From contig MU839833.1 in assembly GCA_030411725.1 (NCBI GenBank), forward strand, positions 806,001 to 870,000: a stretch of 64,000 bases of DNA, given 5' to 3'. The DNA comes from Echria macrotheca (taxonomy: Eukaryota > Ascomycota > Sordariomycetes > Sordariales > Schizotheciaceae). The first letter of the stretch is position 1. Each line of letters starts with the position of its first letter. Of the stretch, positions 35,738 through 46,848 are shown in pieces. Both the position numbers and the translations under genes were made by a program. Below the pieces are notes generated by a model that made no database searches, was not told the origin of the DNA, and saw only the letters and a list, made by a program, of their open reading frames with translations.

Positions 35738-37008
35738 ATGATGCCAGGGCCGCACGTCTACGGACACCATCAGTATCCACAGGCCGACTCTGCCTGGATG
35801 CACCAGCAGACCTCGCACCAGCACCATGCTCAGAGTGCCGCCAATGTCGCCCAGCAGCAGCACTACAACCGCCTCGCCGGCGCCCACAATGCCGTGAGCG
35901 CCCTTGCCGCTGCCCACACCCAGGAGAACAATCCGCTCGAGGTCGCCGTGTCGGAAGACAACCGTCGGACGCTGCAGTACATCGCCGACCTGCTGAACGA
36001 GAATACGCGTGAGACGGCGCTGCTGGAGCTGAGCAAGAAGCGAGAGCAAGTCCCGGAGCTTGCCTTGATTCTATGGCACTCCTTTGGTATGAGCACCCTT
36101 TCGCCTCCTTGTTTGATCAATGCGACGGCATCTTGGGCCACCTGCCTGGTGGCTGCTCCCGGTATCGCGTCTAACCGCTTACCTTAGGTGTGATGACGTC
36201 TTTGCTTCAGGAGATCATCAGCGTCTATACTCTCCTCAGCCCATCGCAGCTCACGGCTGCAGCAAGTAACCGGGTATGTAATGCTCTCGCACTTCTGCAG
36301 TGCGTGGCATCGCATAACGACACTCGCACCTTGTTCCTCAGTGGTAAGCATGGAAGCCGTCCTTGCGACCGCAGGTGTGGTCTAACAGATAGCACAGCGC
36401 ATATACCCCTATTTCTATATCCATTTCTGAATACGACATCGAAATCCAGGCCGTTCGAATACCTCCGACTTACGTCTCTTGGGGTCATTGGGGCTCTGGT
36501 CAAGAATGATTCGACCGAAGTTATCAACTTCTTGCTGACCACCGAGATCATCCCTCTCTGTCTCCGCATCATGGAGACTGGCTCGGAGCTTAGCAAAACA
36601 GTTGCAATCTTCATAGTCCAGAAAATCCTGCTCGACGATAACGGTCTGAACTACATTTGCGCCACATACGAACGGTTTTATGCTGTCGGGACAGTGTTGA
36701 GCAATATGGTAGCACAACTGGTTGAGCAGCAGACAGCCAGGCTCTTGAAGCATGTCGTCAGGTGCTTCCTGCGGTACGTGGCCGGTGGGACCATCCATGC
36801 GGGGCGCCAACTGACCGTGATTTCCAGGTTGAGCGATAATGCTCGGGCTCGGGAGGCTCTCAGGCAATGCCTGCCTGAGCCTCTCCGCGATAATACTTTC
36901 TCGTCGGTTCTCCGAGACGACGCGGCTACGAAGCGGTGCTTAGGCCAGCTCATCATAAACTTGTCGGATAATGTAGCCGAACCCACCAGCGGACAACTTG
37001 GAATTTAA
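35738..37008 (+). CDS. rcd1: RCD1/CAF40 (CNOT9) subunit of CCR4-NOT
   Basis: Four exons, 35738-36086, 36188-36343, 36398-36773 and 36828-37008, join in frame to 353 residues. A Gln/His-rich low-complexity N-terminus (about 1-65) precedes the armadillo-repeat Rcd1 domain. Family blocks are LLELSKKREQVPELALILWHSFG, QEIISVYTLLSP, NRVCNALALLQCVASH, RPFEYLRLTSLGVIGALVK, NDSTEVINFLLTTEIIPLCL and ETGSELSKTVAIFIVQKIL, followed by LRDDAATKRCLGQLIINL near the end. The protein is a stable subunit of the CCR4-NOT deadenylase and binds NOT1 and tryptophan-containing partners. Two adjacent ATG codons (35738 and 35741) could each start it. Nothing appears missing. Confidence 0.93.
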
Positions 37009-37921
37009 ACATTATCGGAAAGCTGGGCTAACCAACAAACGCCATAGGGACAGGGAAAGGACTGGATCCCAGTTGACCGGCTCTACAAGTAATAGACCGG
37101 CACGACCATGGCACGGCAGCTACATGACCATTTCGATTCCGGTACATAGGCGGGACGGAAGAAGGGTTGATGACGGATGACCGCGATGGTGGCGGATGCT
37201 CCAATTCTTTGAGATACCATTTCAGTCCGTGCATAGGCGACTGTTTTTCAAGGGTTGCGGTCTACACATGGGCAAAAGCGTTTGATCTTTTGGCGCGGTA
37301 ACGAGCGAAAGGAAAAATGGGTAGGAAGGCTGGTTTGCTCTCGCGGGCTGTACATAGTCTCTTTTTTTTCCCCGCGCGAGAGGCGTTCTGGGCGTTGCAT
37401 TGTTAGCCGGACATGGGCGGCATGTTTGGGATGGGGAAGATGGGACGTGTGTGTGTTCAGCGGCATGTGGTTGGAGTACTGCTTGGGACGGACGATTTTG
37501 TCTCATCATTTTCGTTGTCTGTCTCTGCTTGCTCGCCAGTGGAAGCCGGACCTGATTCAGTGTATTGATATGTACGGTAGCGAACGCGGGATGATACCCT
37601 TATTCCACGGTTGCGGCGAGGAGTGAGAGTCGCCGGTGCGGGCTTGGGTTGTCTGAGGTAGGTATCGTTAGGTGATAGAAGGGTTACGTTTTGAGGTTAT
37701 TGCTGCGAGTCTTGGTGGTGTCCTCGTGGGGGAATTGCGAAATCCGGGGTTTTTTTTATCACAACCACAAAAGCCCATCTTGTCATTCTCAGGACTCTAT
37801 CCAGCTGATGTTTTACAGTCTGTTACCAACTATGAGTCTACGGGATTCTCGAATACGTCCTATTTGAATAAATAGTAACGGATTATCACCGTCAGAGGGA
37901 GAGAGAAGTCTCAAAAGGCCA
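37009..37921. other. Convergent 3' region between rcd1 and dac1
   Basis: About 0.9 kb holding both 3' ends. No recognisable gene is present. It marks the left border of the GlcNAc cluster. Confidence 0.5.
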
Positions 37922-39226
37922 TCACGCCTTCTTCCTCTTCTGAAACACTCTCACCCCAAACTTCCATACCTCATCCACCGCCAGATCCGTCGTTCCGTTT
38001 TCCTCGTCGCCATCCGACAGCACAACGAGATCCGCATCCGCCCCCGGCTCGAGCGTCCCCTTTTTCCCGGAGAGCCCAAGCATAGCAGCCGGCGTGGCCG
38101 TCACCGCCCCCAGGGCGCGCGGCACCCCCGCCCCCGTCCATTTCACAAAGTTGTTGACGCAGTTGATCAGCAGCGTCGAGCTGCCCGCGATGGTCGTCTC
38201 CCTCCCCTCGAGGACGAGCACGGCCCCGCGCTTGAGGATCCAGTTGTCGTCGGTGCCGTTGCGCCAGGGGTAACGACCGTCCGGGAGGCCGGCCATGTGC
38301 ATCGCGTCGGTGACCAGGACCAGGCCGTCGGGGTGGGCATTGAATGCTATCTTGGTCGTGGTGGGGTGCAGGTGGATGCCGTCGGCGATTATGCCAAAGT
38401 ATGGAGGAGGGCAACTGTGGCTCGGTAGGCCGCCGAGGACGCCGAAGATACCAGGGTTGCGGTGGTGCAGGGGCGCCATGGCGTTGAAGAGGTGGGTGAT
38501 CATGGTGGCGCCGGCGGATACGGCGGCCGAGGCTTCCTCGTACGTGGCGTTGGAATGGCCTATCGAGACGATTATGTCGCGGGAGCGGAGGGCCGGGATG
38601 AGCGTCTTTGTCGTTTCGGGGGACAGTTCAGGGGCAAGGGTTATCATCTTGATAGTGGAGGGCGTGAGGTTGGCGGCGCCGTAGACGGACTCGAGGTCGG
38701 CAAGCGAGGTGGCCCGGCGGAGGACGGCGACGTTGTGGACACCGTTGCGGAGGGGATTCAGGAAGGGACCCTCGACGTGGGCGCCGAGCGACTCGGCGCC
38801 TGATGAGGCATCACGGCTGCTTGAGGCGGACGATGAGGCTAGATGCGGGAGGACTCGCTGGTAGAGAGCGCTGGTCTGGCTCGTTACCGTGGGGACGTAG
38901 GATGTGACGCCTGTCTGGACGAGCTTTTTGTTTAGGTCTCGGATGCTTTGATCGTATAATGACATGTCATCTAGGACGGTGGAGAAGTTGAACCCAAACG
39001 CGCCATTGAGCTGGCTGTCGATGAAGCCGGGCGATACGATGCGGCCCCCGAGATCGATCACATCGTTGGGCACGATTAGGTCGTCGTAGAAGGCCGCTTG
39101 GCTCTGGACGATCCGGCCCGTGGTTGAGCTTACCCAGAGGTCATCCCATACTAGCTCGTCGCCCCGGAGCAGGCGACAGTTGGTGAGCTTGGTGATGCCG
39201 TTGCCCGTCTTGGTCGTGGAGCCCAT
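37922..39226 (-). CDS. dac1: N-acetylglucosamine-6-phosphate deacetylase
   Basis: An intronless 434-residue amidohydrolase of normal NagA length. It removes the acetyl group from GlcNAc-6-phosphate, giving glucosamine-6-phosphate and acetate in the cytosol. Metal and active-site motifs are all visible: GAHVEGPFLNP (metal-binding Glu), IVSIGHSNATYEEA (His), ITHLFNAMAPLHHR (His), IADGIHLHP and LVTDAMHMAG (catalytic Asp). The N-terminal beta-sandwich strands (KLTNCRLLRGDELV) and the returning strands near the C-terminus (GTLEPGADADLVVL) are also present. It is transcribed divergently from ngs1, across 787 bp. The downstream enzyme dam1 and the likely GlcNAc kinase lie within 14 kb. The start ATG at 39226 has no better in-frame alternative. 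It appears fully active. Confidence 0.95.
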   Translation of the reverse strand: MGSTTKTGNGITKLTNCRLLRGDELVWDDLWVSSTTGRIVQSQAAFYDDLIVPNDVIDLGGRIVSPGFIDSQLNGAFGFNFSTVLDDMSLYDQSIRDLNKKLVQTGVTSYVPTVTSQTSALYQRVLPHLASSSASSSRDASSGAESLGAHVEGPFLNPLRNGVHNVAVLRRATSLADLESVYGAANLTPSTIKMITLAPELSPETTKTLIPALRSRDIIVSIGHSNATYEEASAAVSAGATMITHLFNAMAPLHHRNPGIFGVLGGLPSHSCPPPYFGIIADGIHLHPTTTKIAFNAHPDGLVLVTDAMHMAGLPDGRYPWRNGTDDNWILKRGAVLVLEGRETTIAGSSTLLINCVNNFVKWTGAGVPRALGAVTATPAAMLGLSGKKGTLEPGADADLVVLSDGDEENGTTDLAVDEVWKFGVRVFQKRKKA

Positions 39227-40013
39227 GGTGTTGTCTTTTGGAAGACAAAAAGGAGTTCATCTCAAGCTAGAGACGACCGAGAAGCCACGAAGACGCCTTC
39301 CTTAAGTTTACTAAGGAGTGCCATGACGAAACCACTTGGTTCGGCCCATTCGGATGACTGAGGAACTAAGAGGAAGGAAACCGTGGAAATCATCGGGATT
39401 GCCTCTGGGTCACCCAATGATCTGGGGGCGACTTGGACTGACGCTCAAGCAGCAAATCGCCGTCACTGGTCCCGCTGCGAGCCACCACATGGTTGTTCTC
39501 TGTCACAACATTCGCCGTTGACAAAAAGCTGTTGGTGTTGATCCTGTGCTTGGTTTCAGGGGTAGTGTCTAGTGACATTGTGAGTGCTAACTGTTTGAAG
39601 AGACTGCCAGTATGTAACGTTGCCGGTTTGCAGTGTCTCACGGCGCTGGAGGGAGCAGTGGCAGAGGAACCTGCTCGATTTGGCCTAGCGTGAGTCCGGT
39701 ATCGCCCCTGTTAAGGTCGAAGCTGCAGTGTGTGCAGCAGCAGGGGACGATGGAGGGGCACGGGAAAAGTGGCCGGGTCTTAACTGCCACCTCTCTTCAA
39801 TCAGTCCGTTCCACCGACCTGGCAAGAGGCAAAAAAGGGAAATGCTGCGGCACGGGCTTAAGCTGGACTCTGTCAGCAACAGCAGCACCAAGCAGCATCT
39901 GTCGTTACACGTCGCGCTGGGCTGCCCTCACGTCGCCCGTCGACCATGTCGCCATCTTAACGTGACAGCGCACCCTTTTCCCTGCTGAGCTTCCCCCGAT
40001 TGCCGCCTTGAAT
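39227..40013. promoter_or_regulatory. Shared divergent promoter of dac1 and ngs1
   Basis: A 787-bp gap between the divergent starts. Co-regulation by GlcNAc is expected from the cluster. Reading by eye, I find no exact CACAAA or TTTGTG core of the Ndt80-type site here, so the binding site for Ron1, if any, must differ or lie elsewhere. Confidence 0.5.
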
Positions 40014-43000
40014 ATGGCCAAACTTGACGGCGACCTGGACCCACTATGGCATGACCTCGACTGGTACCGCACCCTCTCCTTTTTCTTTCGGCGGACTGCA
40101 TGGAGACGGCGCTGACGTGAATTCCCCCCCAGGGCCATTGGCCAGATGCTGATTATGGGATGGGATGGCACTGAGGTTACGCCCCAGATCCGCCATCTCA
40201 TCGAGGACCACCATCTGGGCTCTATCCTCCTGACGGCCAAGAACCTCAAATGTTGTGATTCCCGGCATCCTCTCTAGTGATCAAGTTGCCAACTGACTGA
40301 CCATGCTGCAGCTGCACATCAGACGGCTAAGCTCGTTCAGGAGCTGCAGACCATTGCTCACCAGGCCGGCCATCCACAGCCGCTGCTCATCGCTCTGGAC
40401 CAAGAGAATGGCGGGGTCAACAGTCTGTTTGATGAGGACTACATCTGCCAGTTCCCCAGCGCCATGGGCCAGGCGGCTGCTGGAAGCGCCGACCTGGCCT
40501 ACAAGGTGGCCAAGGCCACTGCCACCGAGGTCTCGGCCGTTGGCGTGAATCTGATTCTCGGGCCGGTCCTCGACGTCCTTACCAACGCCCGGTACCAACC
40601 TCTCGGTGTTCGTGCCACCAGTGATGACCCCCAGGAGGTCTCTCAGTATGGTATCGCTGCCATGAACGGCTACAAGGACGCCGGGGTGGCGACGTGCGGA
40701 AAGCACTTCCCTTCCTACGGAAACTTGGACTTTCTCGGATCGAGCTTGGACATTCCCATCATCACGCAGACCCTGGAGGAGCTCTCACTGAGCGCTCTGG
40801 TGCCATTTCGGAATGCTATCGCGACGGGCAGCCTGGATGCCATGTTCGTCGGCGGCTGCGGGATTGCCAACCCCTCTATGAATGTGAACCACGCCTGCCT
40901 TTCGGCACAAGTTGTCGATGACCTCCTCCGCAACGATCTCGGGTTCAACGGCGTTGCTATTTCCGAATGTCTCGAGATGGAGGCCCTCAGGACGGAGATC
41001 GGCGTGAAAACCGGCACAGTCATGGCTGTTGAAGCTGGGTGTGATCTCGTCCTTCTTTGCCGTTGTTACGATGTCCAGCTCGAAGCCATTTCCGGGCTGA
41101 AGCTTGGCGTGGAGAACGAACTCCTCACCAAGGAGCGCATCTACACATCGCTGAAACGCGTGCTCCGCATGAAGGCGTCATGTACTTCGTGGGCAAAGGC
41201 ACTGAACCCTCCGGGCATCTCGCTCTTATCCAAGATACACCCAGGCCATTTGGCGCTCTCGCTAAAGGCATATGACGACTCCATAACGGTGGTAAGAGAC
41301 ACAGAAAAGCTTCTGCCGCTTAACGAGTCGATGCACCAAGAAGAGGAGCTCCTGTTGCTCACACCGCTGGTGAAGCCGCTCCCTGCCTCGGCCATGACCA
41401 AGACCATCCTCGAGTCCAAGAACAAGTCAGACTCTGCCCCTTCTATGCATGACAAGTGGGTCCATCGGGATCGAGGAGCCATCATGAGCGGCGAGGGTGT
41501 TTTCAGGGAACTTGGGAGGTCACTCGCTCGAGCAAGACATGGAAAGCTTTTACATACGTCGTATACCGCAAACGGTGTTCGGCCAGGTACGATGCCCACT
41601 TTGCAGTCTCCGGTTACAAATACTGATGTGATTAGTCCACGAGAACCTGATACATCGGGCATCCTGCATCATAATTGTTACGGCAGACGCCAACCGGAAT
41701 CTCTATCAGGCCGGCTTTACCAAGCATGTTGCTATGATGTGTTCGATGCTCAAGGCAACCGGTCAGAAGAAGTCGCTGCTGGTGGTTGCCGTGAGCTCAC
41801 CGTACGACTTTGCTATGGACAAGACGGTCGGAACGTATCTCTGCACGTTCGACTTCACCGAGACGGCCATGGCCGCGCTGGTCAGGGGGCTGTTTGGCCA
41901 CTTCCCACCAAGTGGGTCGCTTCCTGGTACTCTTCGGAAGAGCAAGAAAGTTCTCAAGTCAAGGCAACATTGGCTGGTCGAAGCGTACAACCGGGATCGC
42001 GACAGCAGGGGTCTCGACGACCTTCTCCAATCCCTTGCGCGGGCAAGCGCGCCGAATCAGCCATTCTTGCAGACGACGAGTGCGAACGCCTTCGAGCTGT
42101 TCAATCCCAATATCGAGGAGGCGCATTTCGTCGTGCGCAACAGCAGCACCCAAGCCCTGTATGGGTTCTGCGCCACATACTTCACAAAGGGAACGGGCAT
42201 CATTGGCGCCATTTTCGTTGATCCTGCCAAGCGTAACGTCTCGATAGGGAGGTCTTTACACCGCCGGGCGCTTCGAAATCTCTTGCAGAGGCGGGGGATT
42301 AAGAAAGTCCAGCTAGGCATGTCTTTTCCCGGAGTGTTTCCAGGGATACCCGTGGACGAAAACAGTGCTGGGCTCAAATCGTGGTTTGTGAGCGGCGGGT
42401 GGGATCTTCAGTATCATCAGCGGCTGGCGAACATGGCCATACCTGAGCTGAGCACGTGGAGTGCACCCGAGGGCCTGCTGCAGAGTATCCAGCGGGCGAG
42501 TATCAGCTTCGACCTGATCCACGGACTCGATAACGCCGAGAGCGTCCTCAACCACGTGGCCACACACGCGAATCCCGAGGTCTTCGAACTTTACAAGCTT
42601 GCGCTGCAGGAGACCAAGACATGTGGCGTCGTGAGGGCCAAGAGTCCTGTGGATAGCCTTCTCGGTACGGTGATTATCTGCAGTCCCGGAAGCCTGCTGG
42701 CCGGGTACATTCCGGCGATGCAGCCATCGACGGGGTCCGCGAAGGCAACGCCAGGGTCGTTACCACGGGACCAATTGATCGGTGGCATCATCGCACCGAT
42801 TGTGCCATCGACTGCACAGGCGACGCTTGTACTCCAAGGGCTGGCCCTCATGGGGGTGAGGCAAAACAAGGCTCACAAGTCCAGCAGAAGTGTGCTCAGT
42901 TGGGTCTATGATGATGCATATGAGCCATTGCTGGCCATGGGGTTTGATGTGCTCCAAGCATTTGAGGAGATTACCAACCCGCCAGAAAACGTAAGTCGTG

Positions 43001-43056
43001 TCCGGGGAGATAACCAGTACACCAGCTAACAGTGACAGTGGTCGGATCTTGGGTAA
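40014..43056 (+). CDS. ngs1: GlcNAc sensor Ngs1: GH3-like domain fused to GNAT acetyltransferase
   Basis: Five exons, 40014-40063, 40133-40251, 40312-41586, 41636-42990 and 43039-43056, encode 938 residues. Residues about 15-540 resemble NagZ-type GH3 beta-N-acetylglucosaminidase: GQMLIMGWDGT, LIALDQENGGVNSL, NLILGPVLDVLTNARYQPLG. However, the catalytic KHFPGHGDT...DSH loop reads KHFPSYGNL...GSS near 186, and the nucleophile motif SDDL reads SECL near 274. The C-terminal 330 residues are GNAT-like, with NVSIGRSLHRRAL near 682 matching the acetyl-CoA loop and a second related fold to the end. Candida Ngs1 has this architecture: it binds GlcNAc, acetylates histones and activates GlcNAc genes through Rep1, an Ndt80-type factor. 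A ron1 homologue of that class is the next gene. The last coding exon is only six codons. Confidence 0.9.
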
Positions 43057-44274
43057 GGGTTTTTTTCATTGAGGCGACGTCAGCAACCTAGTTTGGATAT
43101 AACTTGTCGGTATATGGTTTTTGGGATTGTTTGGTTGGCTGGGTTTACCAGGAGCAAGGTGGACATTGGTCGGATACCTTTTTGGCTGTACTTTGAGTTT
43201 TGTATACCAGCTATTTGTGCAATTTGAGATATGATGCAAGCTTGACATGACAAGGGTGTTATGAGAAGTAAGCCGGAGTTAGCATTGATCCCTATTTGTT
43301 AGTATTGGGCAGGTTTGGATGTAGAGTACCGTAGTTGGTGCTGGCGAGGGTGTCCTTGTGGTCGGTCGATTTAATGAACACGGTTGTGAAACTCCAACGG
43401 CCGCCACCAATCGTTATCCCTGCGACGGGGAGCGGGGTTGGCGCAACGCCTTCGGCCTTATTTTCAAGCCAAGCGCTGCCCCAGGTTTTTAGCGTGAACT
43501 GGGGGCACTTCATCCGAACCTGTGGTGGGCGAGGGGAAGAACTGTCATCAGCCACCACGAAACACGCCTTGGGATATTTCTGGTGTGTTGGGCAAAACAT
43601 TTGTTTAATGGCGCGGAAGGGTAAATGTCTATTTTGGCGGGTATATCTGCCAGTGGTTCTCGCTTCCAGGTTCCAGCCGTTTTTCCCTTCGACGAAGGTG
43701 GTGGGGGGGGCCAGACCCAGGCTCCCAGGGCTTGGTGGTGCTCTGCTCGGAGCTTGGATGAAAAGAACGGGCACAACGGGCAAGGAGGGGTCGCACCGAC
43801 CGGCCGACGAGGTAGACGGTGTTCTCTCCGCGGCACAGCTCGGCTCTCTTGGTTGCTCAGATCAGATTCATCAATCAGATTGGCCAAGCAGCTTGCAGCA
43901 GCCGACTGGGTAGGTGGTCCCGGGGTCTCTCCACCTCCGCCGCCGCAGTTTGGCCGTTGCTTTGCAGTTTGTAGGAGTCGAAACACCACCGAAGCTTATC
44001 GCATTCGCATTGGGGCTAATTTGCGATCTTCCATTGCATTTTGCGCGCCCACGTGTCGCCGTCGATCTGAGAAGGATATCTGTCGGTGATCCATACACAG
44101 ACACACACACGCACACACACCAGTGACAAGCTGCCGATCTGTTTTTTGTTCTGTCTGTTTCGGATTTTGATGGGCTACCCTGGCGGTGCGCTGCTACTCG
44201 ACGACGTGTTCTGAGGAAGAAAAGCAATGGAATGGTGAGATCGGGGCGGCCGAGTCCCCATCGCACCAGATTGC
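43057..44274 (+). promoter_or_regulatory. ngs1 3' region and ron1 promoter/leader
   Basis: About 1.2 kb without a convincing gene. The 10-mer ATTTGTGCAA at 43213-43222 contains the reverse of CACAAAT and recurs upstream of dam1. A CA-dinucleotide run lies near 44095-44121. Two ATGs shortly before the ron1 start (44227 and 44232) open a three-codon uORF and a second frame that overlaps the start out of frame. Confidence 0.4.
44095..44121 (+). repeat. CA-dinucleotide microsatellite upstream of ron1
   Basis: Nearly continuous alternating CA, interrupted by single G bases, about 155-180 bp before the ron1 start codon. Confidence 0.8.
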
Positions 44275-46254
44275 ATGGCCACCTTCAACTCCCTGCCGAC
44301 GCTCTCGACGGGCGGCGCCGGGGCCGTCGACGCCTTCGATGCCGAGCTCGCGTTTGATGAGTCGATGCTGTACGTTTTTTCTTCCTCTTCTCCCGAGAGA
44401 GAGAGAGAACTACAAATTACTAACTTTTCTTTGAAAACAGGGTCGGCAACGAGCTCCCCACGCTCCCATTCACACCGTCAGCCTACGATTTTGACACTTT
44501 CAGCACCACCTTTGAGGATCCCTTCTCCTATACCGCCCGGCCCTACGATGTCTCGCACGCTCACGGCCTCGGCGGCCTCATACCCGGCAACGGCGCCGCG
44601 CACAACCACCACGGCAGCGGCGCCGACCCGTCGGACCCGCTCGCCGGCCTAGACGACGGCGCGTCGCCCCAGGAGCTCGATAATAAACTGCTGGGGTTCG
44701 GTACCCCGATCCCCGGGAAAGTTGCGCTCGTCGACGAGGCCGGCCAGTTTGTCGATCCAGGCATGACGGCCGAGCTGTATGGCATGTTCTTTGTGGCAGA
44801 GGATGTGTTTGATAATAACCCGACGGCTGCGCCGGGGGGCAACGGGGCCGGGGGAAACGGCGGGGGGAGTGCGAGGCCACTCGAGCTCACATGCTACCGG
44901 CGCAATCTGTGGCAGTGTTCGGGGCAGGTTACGCTACCTAGACATGTGGCCGGGTGTGTGGACGAGCAAGGGAGGAGGAGCGAGGTGGCGGATTTGGTGG
45001 CGAGTATCTCGGCTATTGAGAGTATCGAAGGCAAAGCGACGGAGATCATATCGATCCCGTGGAAGAGCAGTAACCCGGCGATTGTGGGGGCCGGGACGGG
45101 GGACGATAATAAGGCGGCGGCGGGAAGTGCGGCGCCGCCGAATGTGCCGCTCGATCTGGGGAGCGGACAAGAGCTCGAGGAGGGACGGGTATCGGTGCCG
45201 GTTTCTTGGAAGCGGTTGCAGTTCAAGCACGCGACGGCGAATAATGGGCGGCGGAAGGGGTTGCAGCAGCACTACGTTGTGCAAATTAACCTGCTGGCGA
45301 GGATGAAGGGGGGGAGCGGAGAGCTGGTCAAGATTGCCGAGATTCAGTCTGGGCCGGTGATTGTGAGAGGCAGAAGCCCGAGGAACTTTGATAGTCGCAA
45401 GGACGTGCCGTTGACGGGCGACAAGAAGATTGGGCCGAGGATGGACGGCGGCGGGCCGTCATTATCAGGAGGAGGGATCAAGACCCAGCCGCAGGATTTG
45501 TCGCAGAACTTGCAGCGCTATCACTCGTTGGGGAATATCCAGGTATGTTGTTGTCTTTGCTGATAAAAAAAGGGGGGGTTGCTGACGGAAAGGCAAACAA
45601 AGCAGCAGTCCAACGACTGGCCGACGACGCCGAACCCGTTCACCACACAGAGCAGCAGCAGTAGTCTACCGCCGAGCAAAAAGATGGCCGTCTCACCGAA
45701 CCTCTCCAGACCACCGGTTCCCTCCTGGGACTCGGGTGGCAGTACCAGCAGCAGGAGCATGTTTGTACAGCAACAACAACCAAAGAATAATCTGTCACGC
45801 GCGAACTCGGCATCGGCCGCCACGCTCCCTATCAACCTCTCGCTGTCGGAGGACGAGCGTAGCCCGAATCGCTCATCGACGTCGGGGGATGGCATGCAGA
45901 GTCCGCAGTTCGTCGGGGGGATGAAGGGACTGGGCGGCGGCGGACAGGGGCAGGGTGCGTCGTCGTCGTCACATGTGGGGCCGAATGGGAGTCCGCTGGA
46001 GACGGCGGATATGTTGTATGAGTATTTCCCATTGAGTTTGGATGATTGGTATGTATATCTTCTATTCTCTCCTTCTGTGGTAGAGGGGTGGAGTTGTGGT
46101 GATGGCGTGGGAATTGCGCTAACTTGATACAAACAGGATGCCGCCTGTCGACGCCGTCTACCGGCCGCATGTCGTTCACCATACCATTGTGCCGCCTGAA
46201 GTGAAGGCGCAGCAGTCGAGAAGCAAGACGAAGCGGTATTTTGCTGCCGAGTAG
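44275..46254 (+). CDS. ron1: Ndt80/PhoG-type transcription factor of the GlcNAc cluster (RON1/REP1 type)
   Basis: Four exons, 44275-44369, 44441-45542, 45606-46048 and 46137-46254, encode about 585 residues. The acceptor of exon 3 could also be three bases further on. The N-terminal 175 residues are acidic and disordered. The NDT80/PhoG DNA-binding domain spans about 180-357: ELTCYRRNLWQCSGQVTLPR, VSWKRLQFKHATANNGRRKG, QQHYVVQINLLA and VIVRGRSPRNFDSRKDVPL. A Ser/Pro/Gln-rich region and a short conserved C-terminal exon follow. In Candida and Trichoderma, proteins of this family (Rep1, RON1) activate GlcNAc catabolic genes, and here the gene sits inside the cluster between ngs1 and dam1. The Ndt80-like fold is clear. 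The specific role is inferred from position, since fungi also have other Ndt80 paralogues (sexual development, autolysis). Confidence 0.9.
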
Positions 46255-46848
46255 GCAGCTTATACCTTTGTTATATCTTGAATACGGTTACCGGGTGGGT
46301 GGGTGGGGTATATATGAACGAGTGGATGGATGGGATTCGTCATCTCACAAGGAAAGATGACTTCTTTTTATTTTCTGGGGTAAACCTTTTTCTTGGTTAC
46401 AGGTGAATCTGGAAACGGGGAATGGATCTGGGGAAGTGGGTTTTCTGGTAAGGGGTTCGGTTGGGTGGCACGGCGTCCTAACGAGCGGCATCTCTCATGG
46501 CATTTTGTGGTTCACTTTGATAAATATCCGGTCGTTCCCGACTCTTTTTTATCTTCTGTTTCGTTGTATGTAACTATATGACTGATACCTGTAGGGGGTG
46601 TTCGTGGATGTTTGGCTGGGTATACTTGCTTAGCTAGTTTACATGAGGCTATGCTGAATTTGATTCGGTACGTGGGTGAGTTGTTTCCAGTCTAGTTGTG
46701 TCTGCGATGAGATGAAGAATTGATGTTGTGGATGTCTCTCAATCTAGGTCAGGCCAAAAGGGGGACCTTCCATAGCCTACAATACGGGGGAAATGCCAGG
46801 CTTCACCACCAGGGCAAAGGGAAATCAAGGACACGAGAGAGATGCACC
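46255..46848. other. Convergent 3' region between ron1 and dam1
   Basis: About 0.6 kb with no gene. The two genes converge here. It is AT-richer than the coding sequence and should hold both 3' untranslated regions. Confidence 0.55.

Noticed and set aside
40014..43056. Calling this gene an active beta-N-acetylglucosaminidase (nag3-like)
   Set aside because: The fold matches, but catalytic motifs are altered and a GNAT domain is fused, which fits the Ngs1 sensor instead.
43292..43783. 163-residue minus-strand frame between ngs1 and ron1
   Set aside because: No recognisable motif, and it lies in the expected ron1 promoter and leader; an opposite-strand frame of similar length overlaps it.
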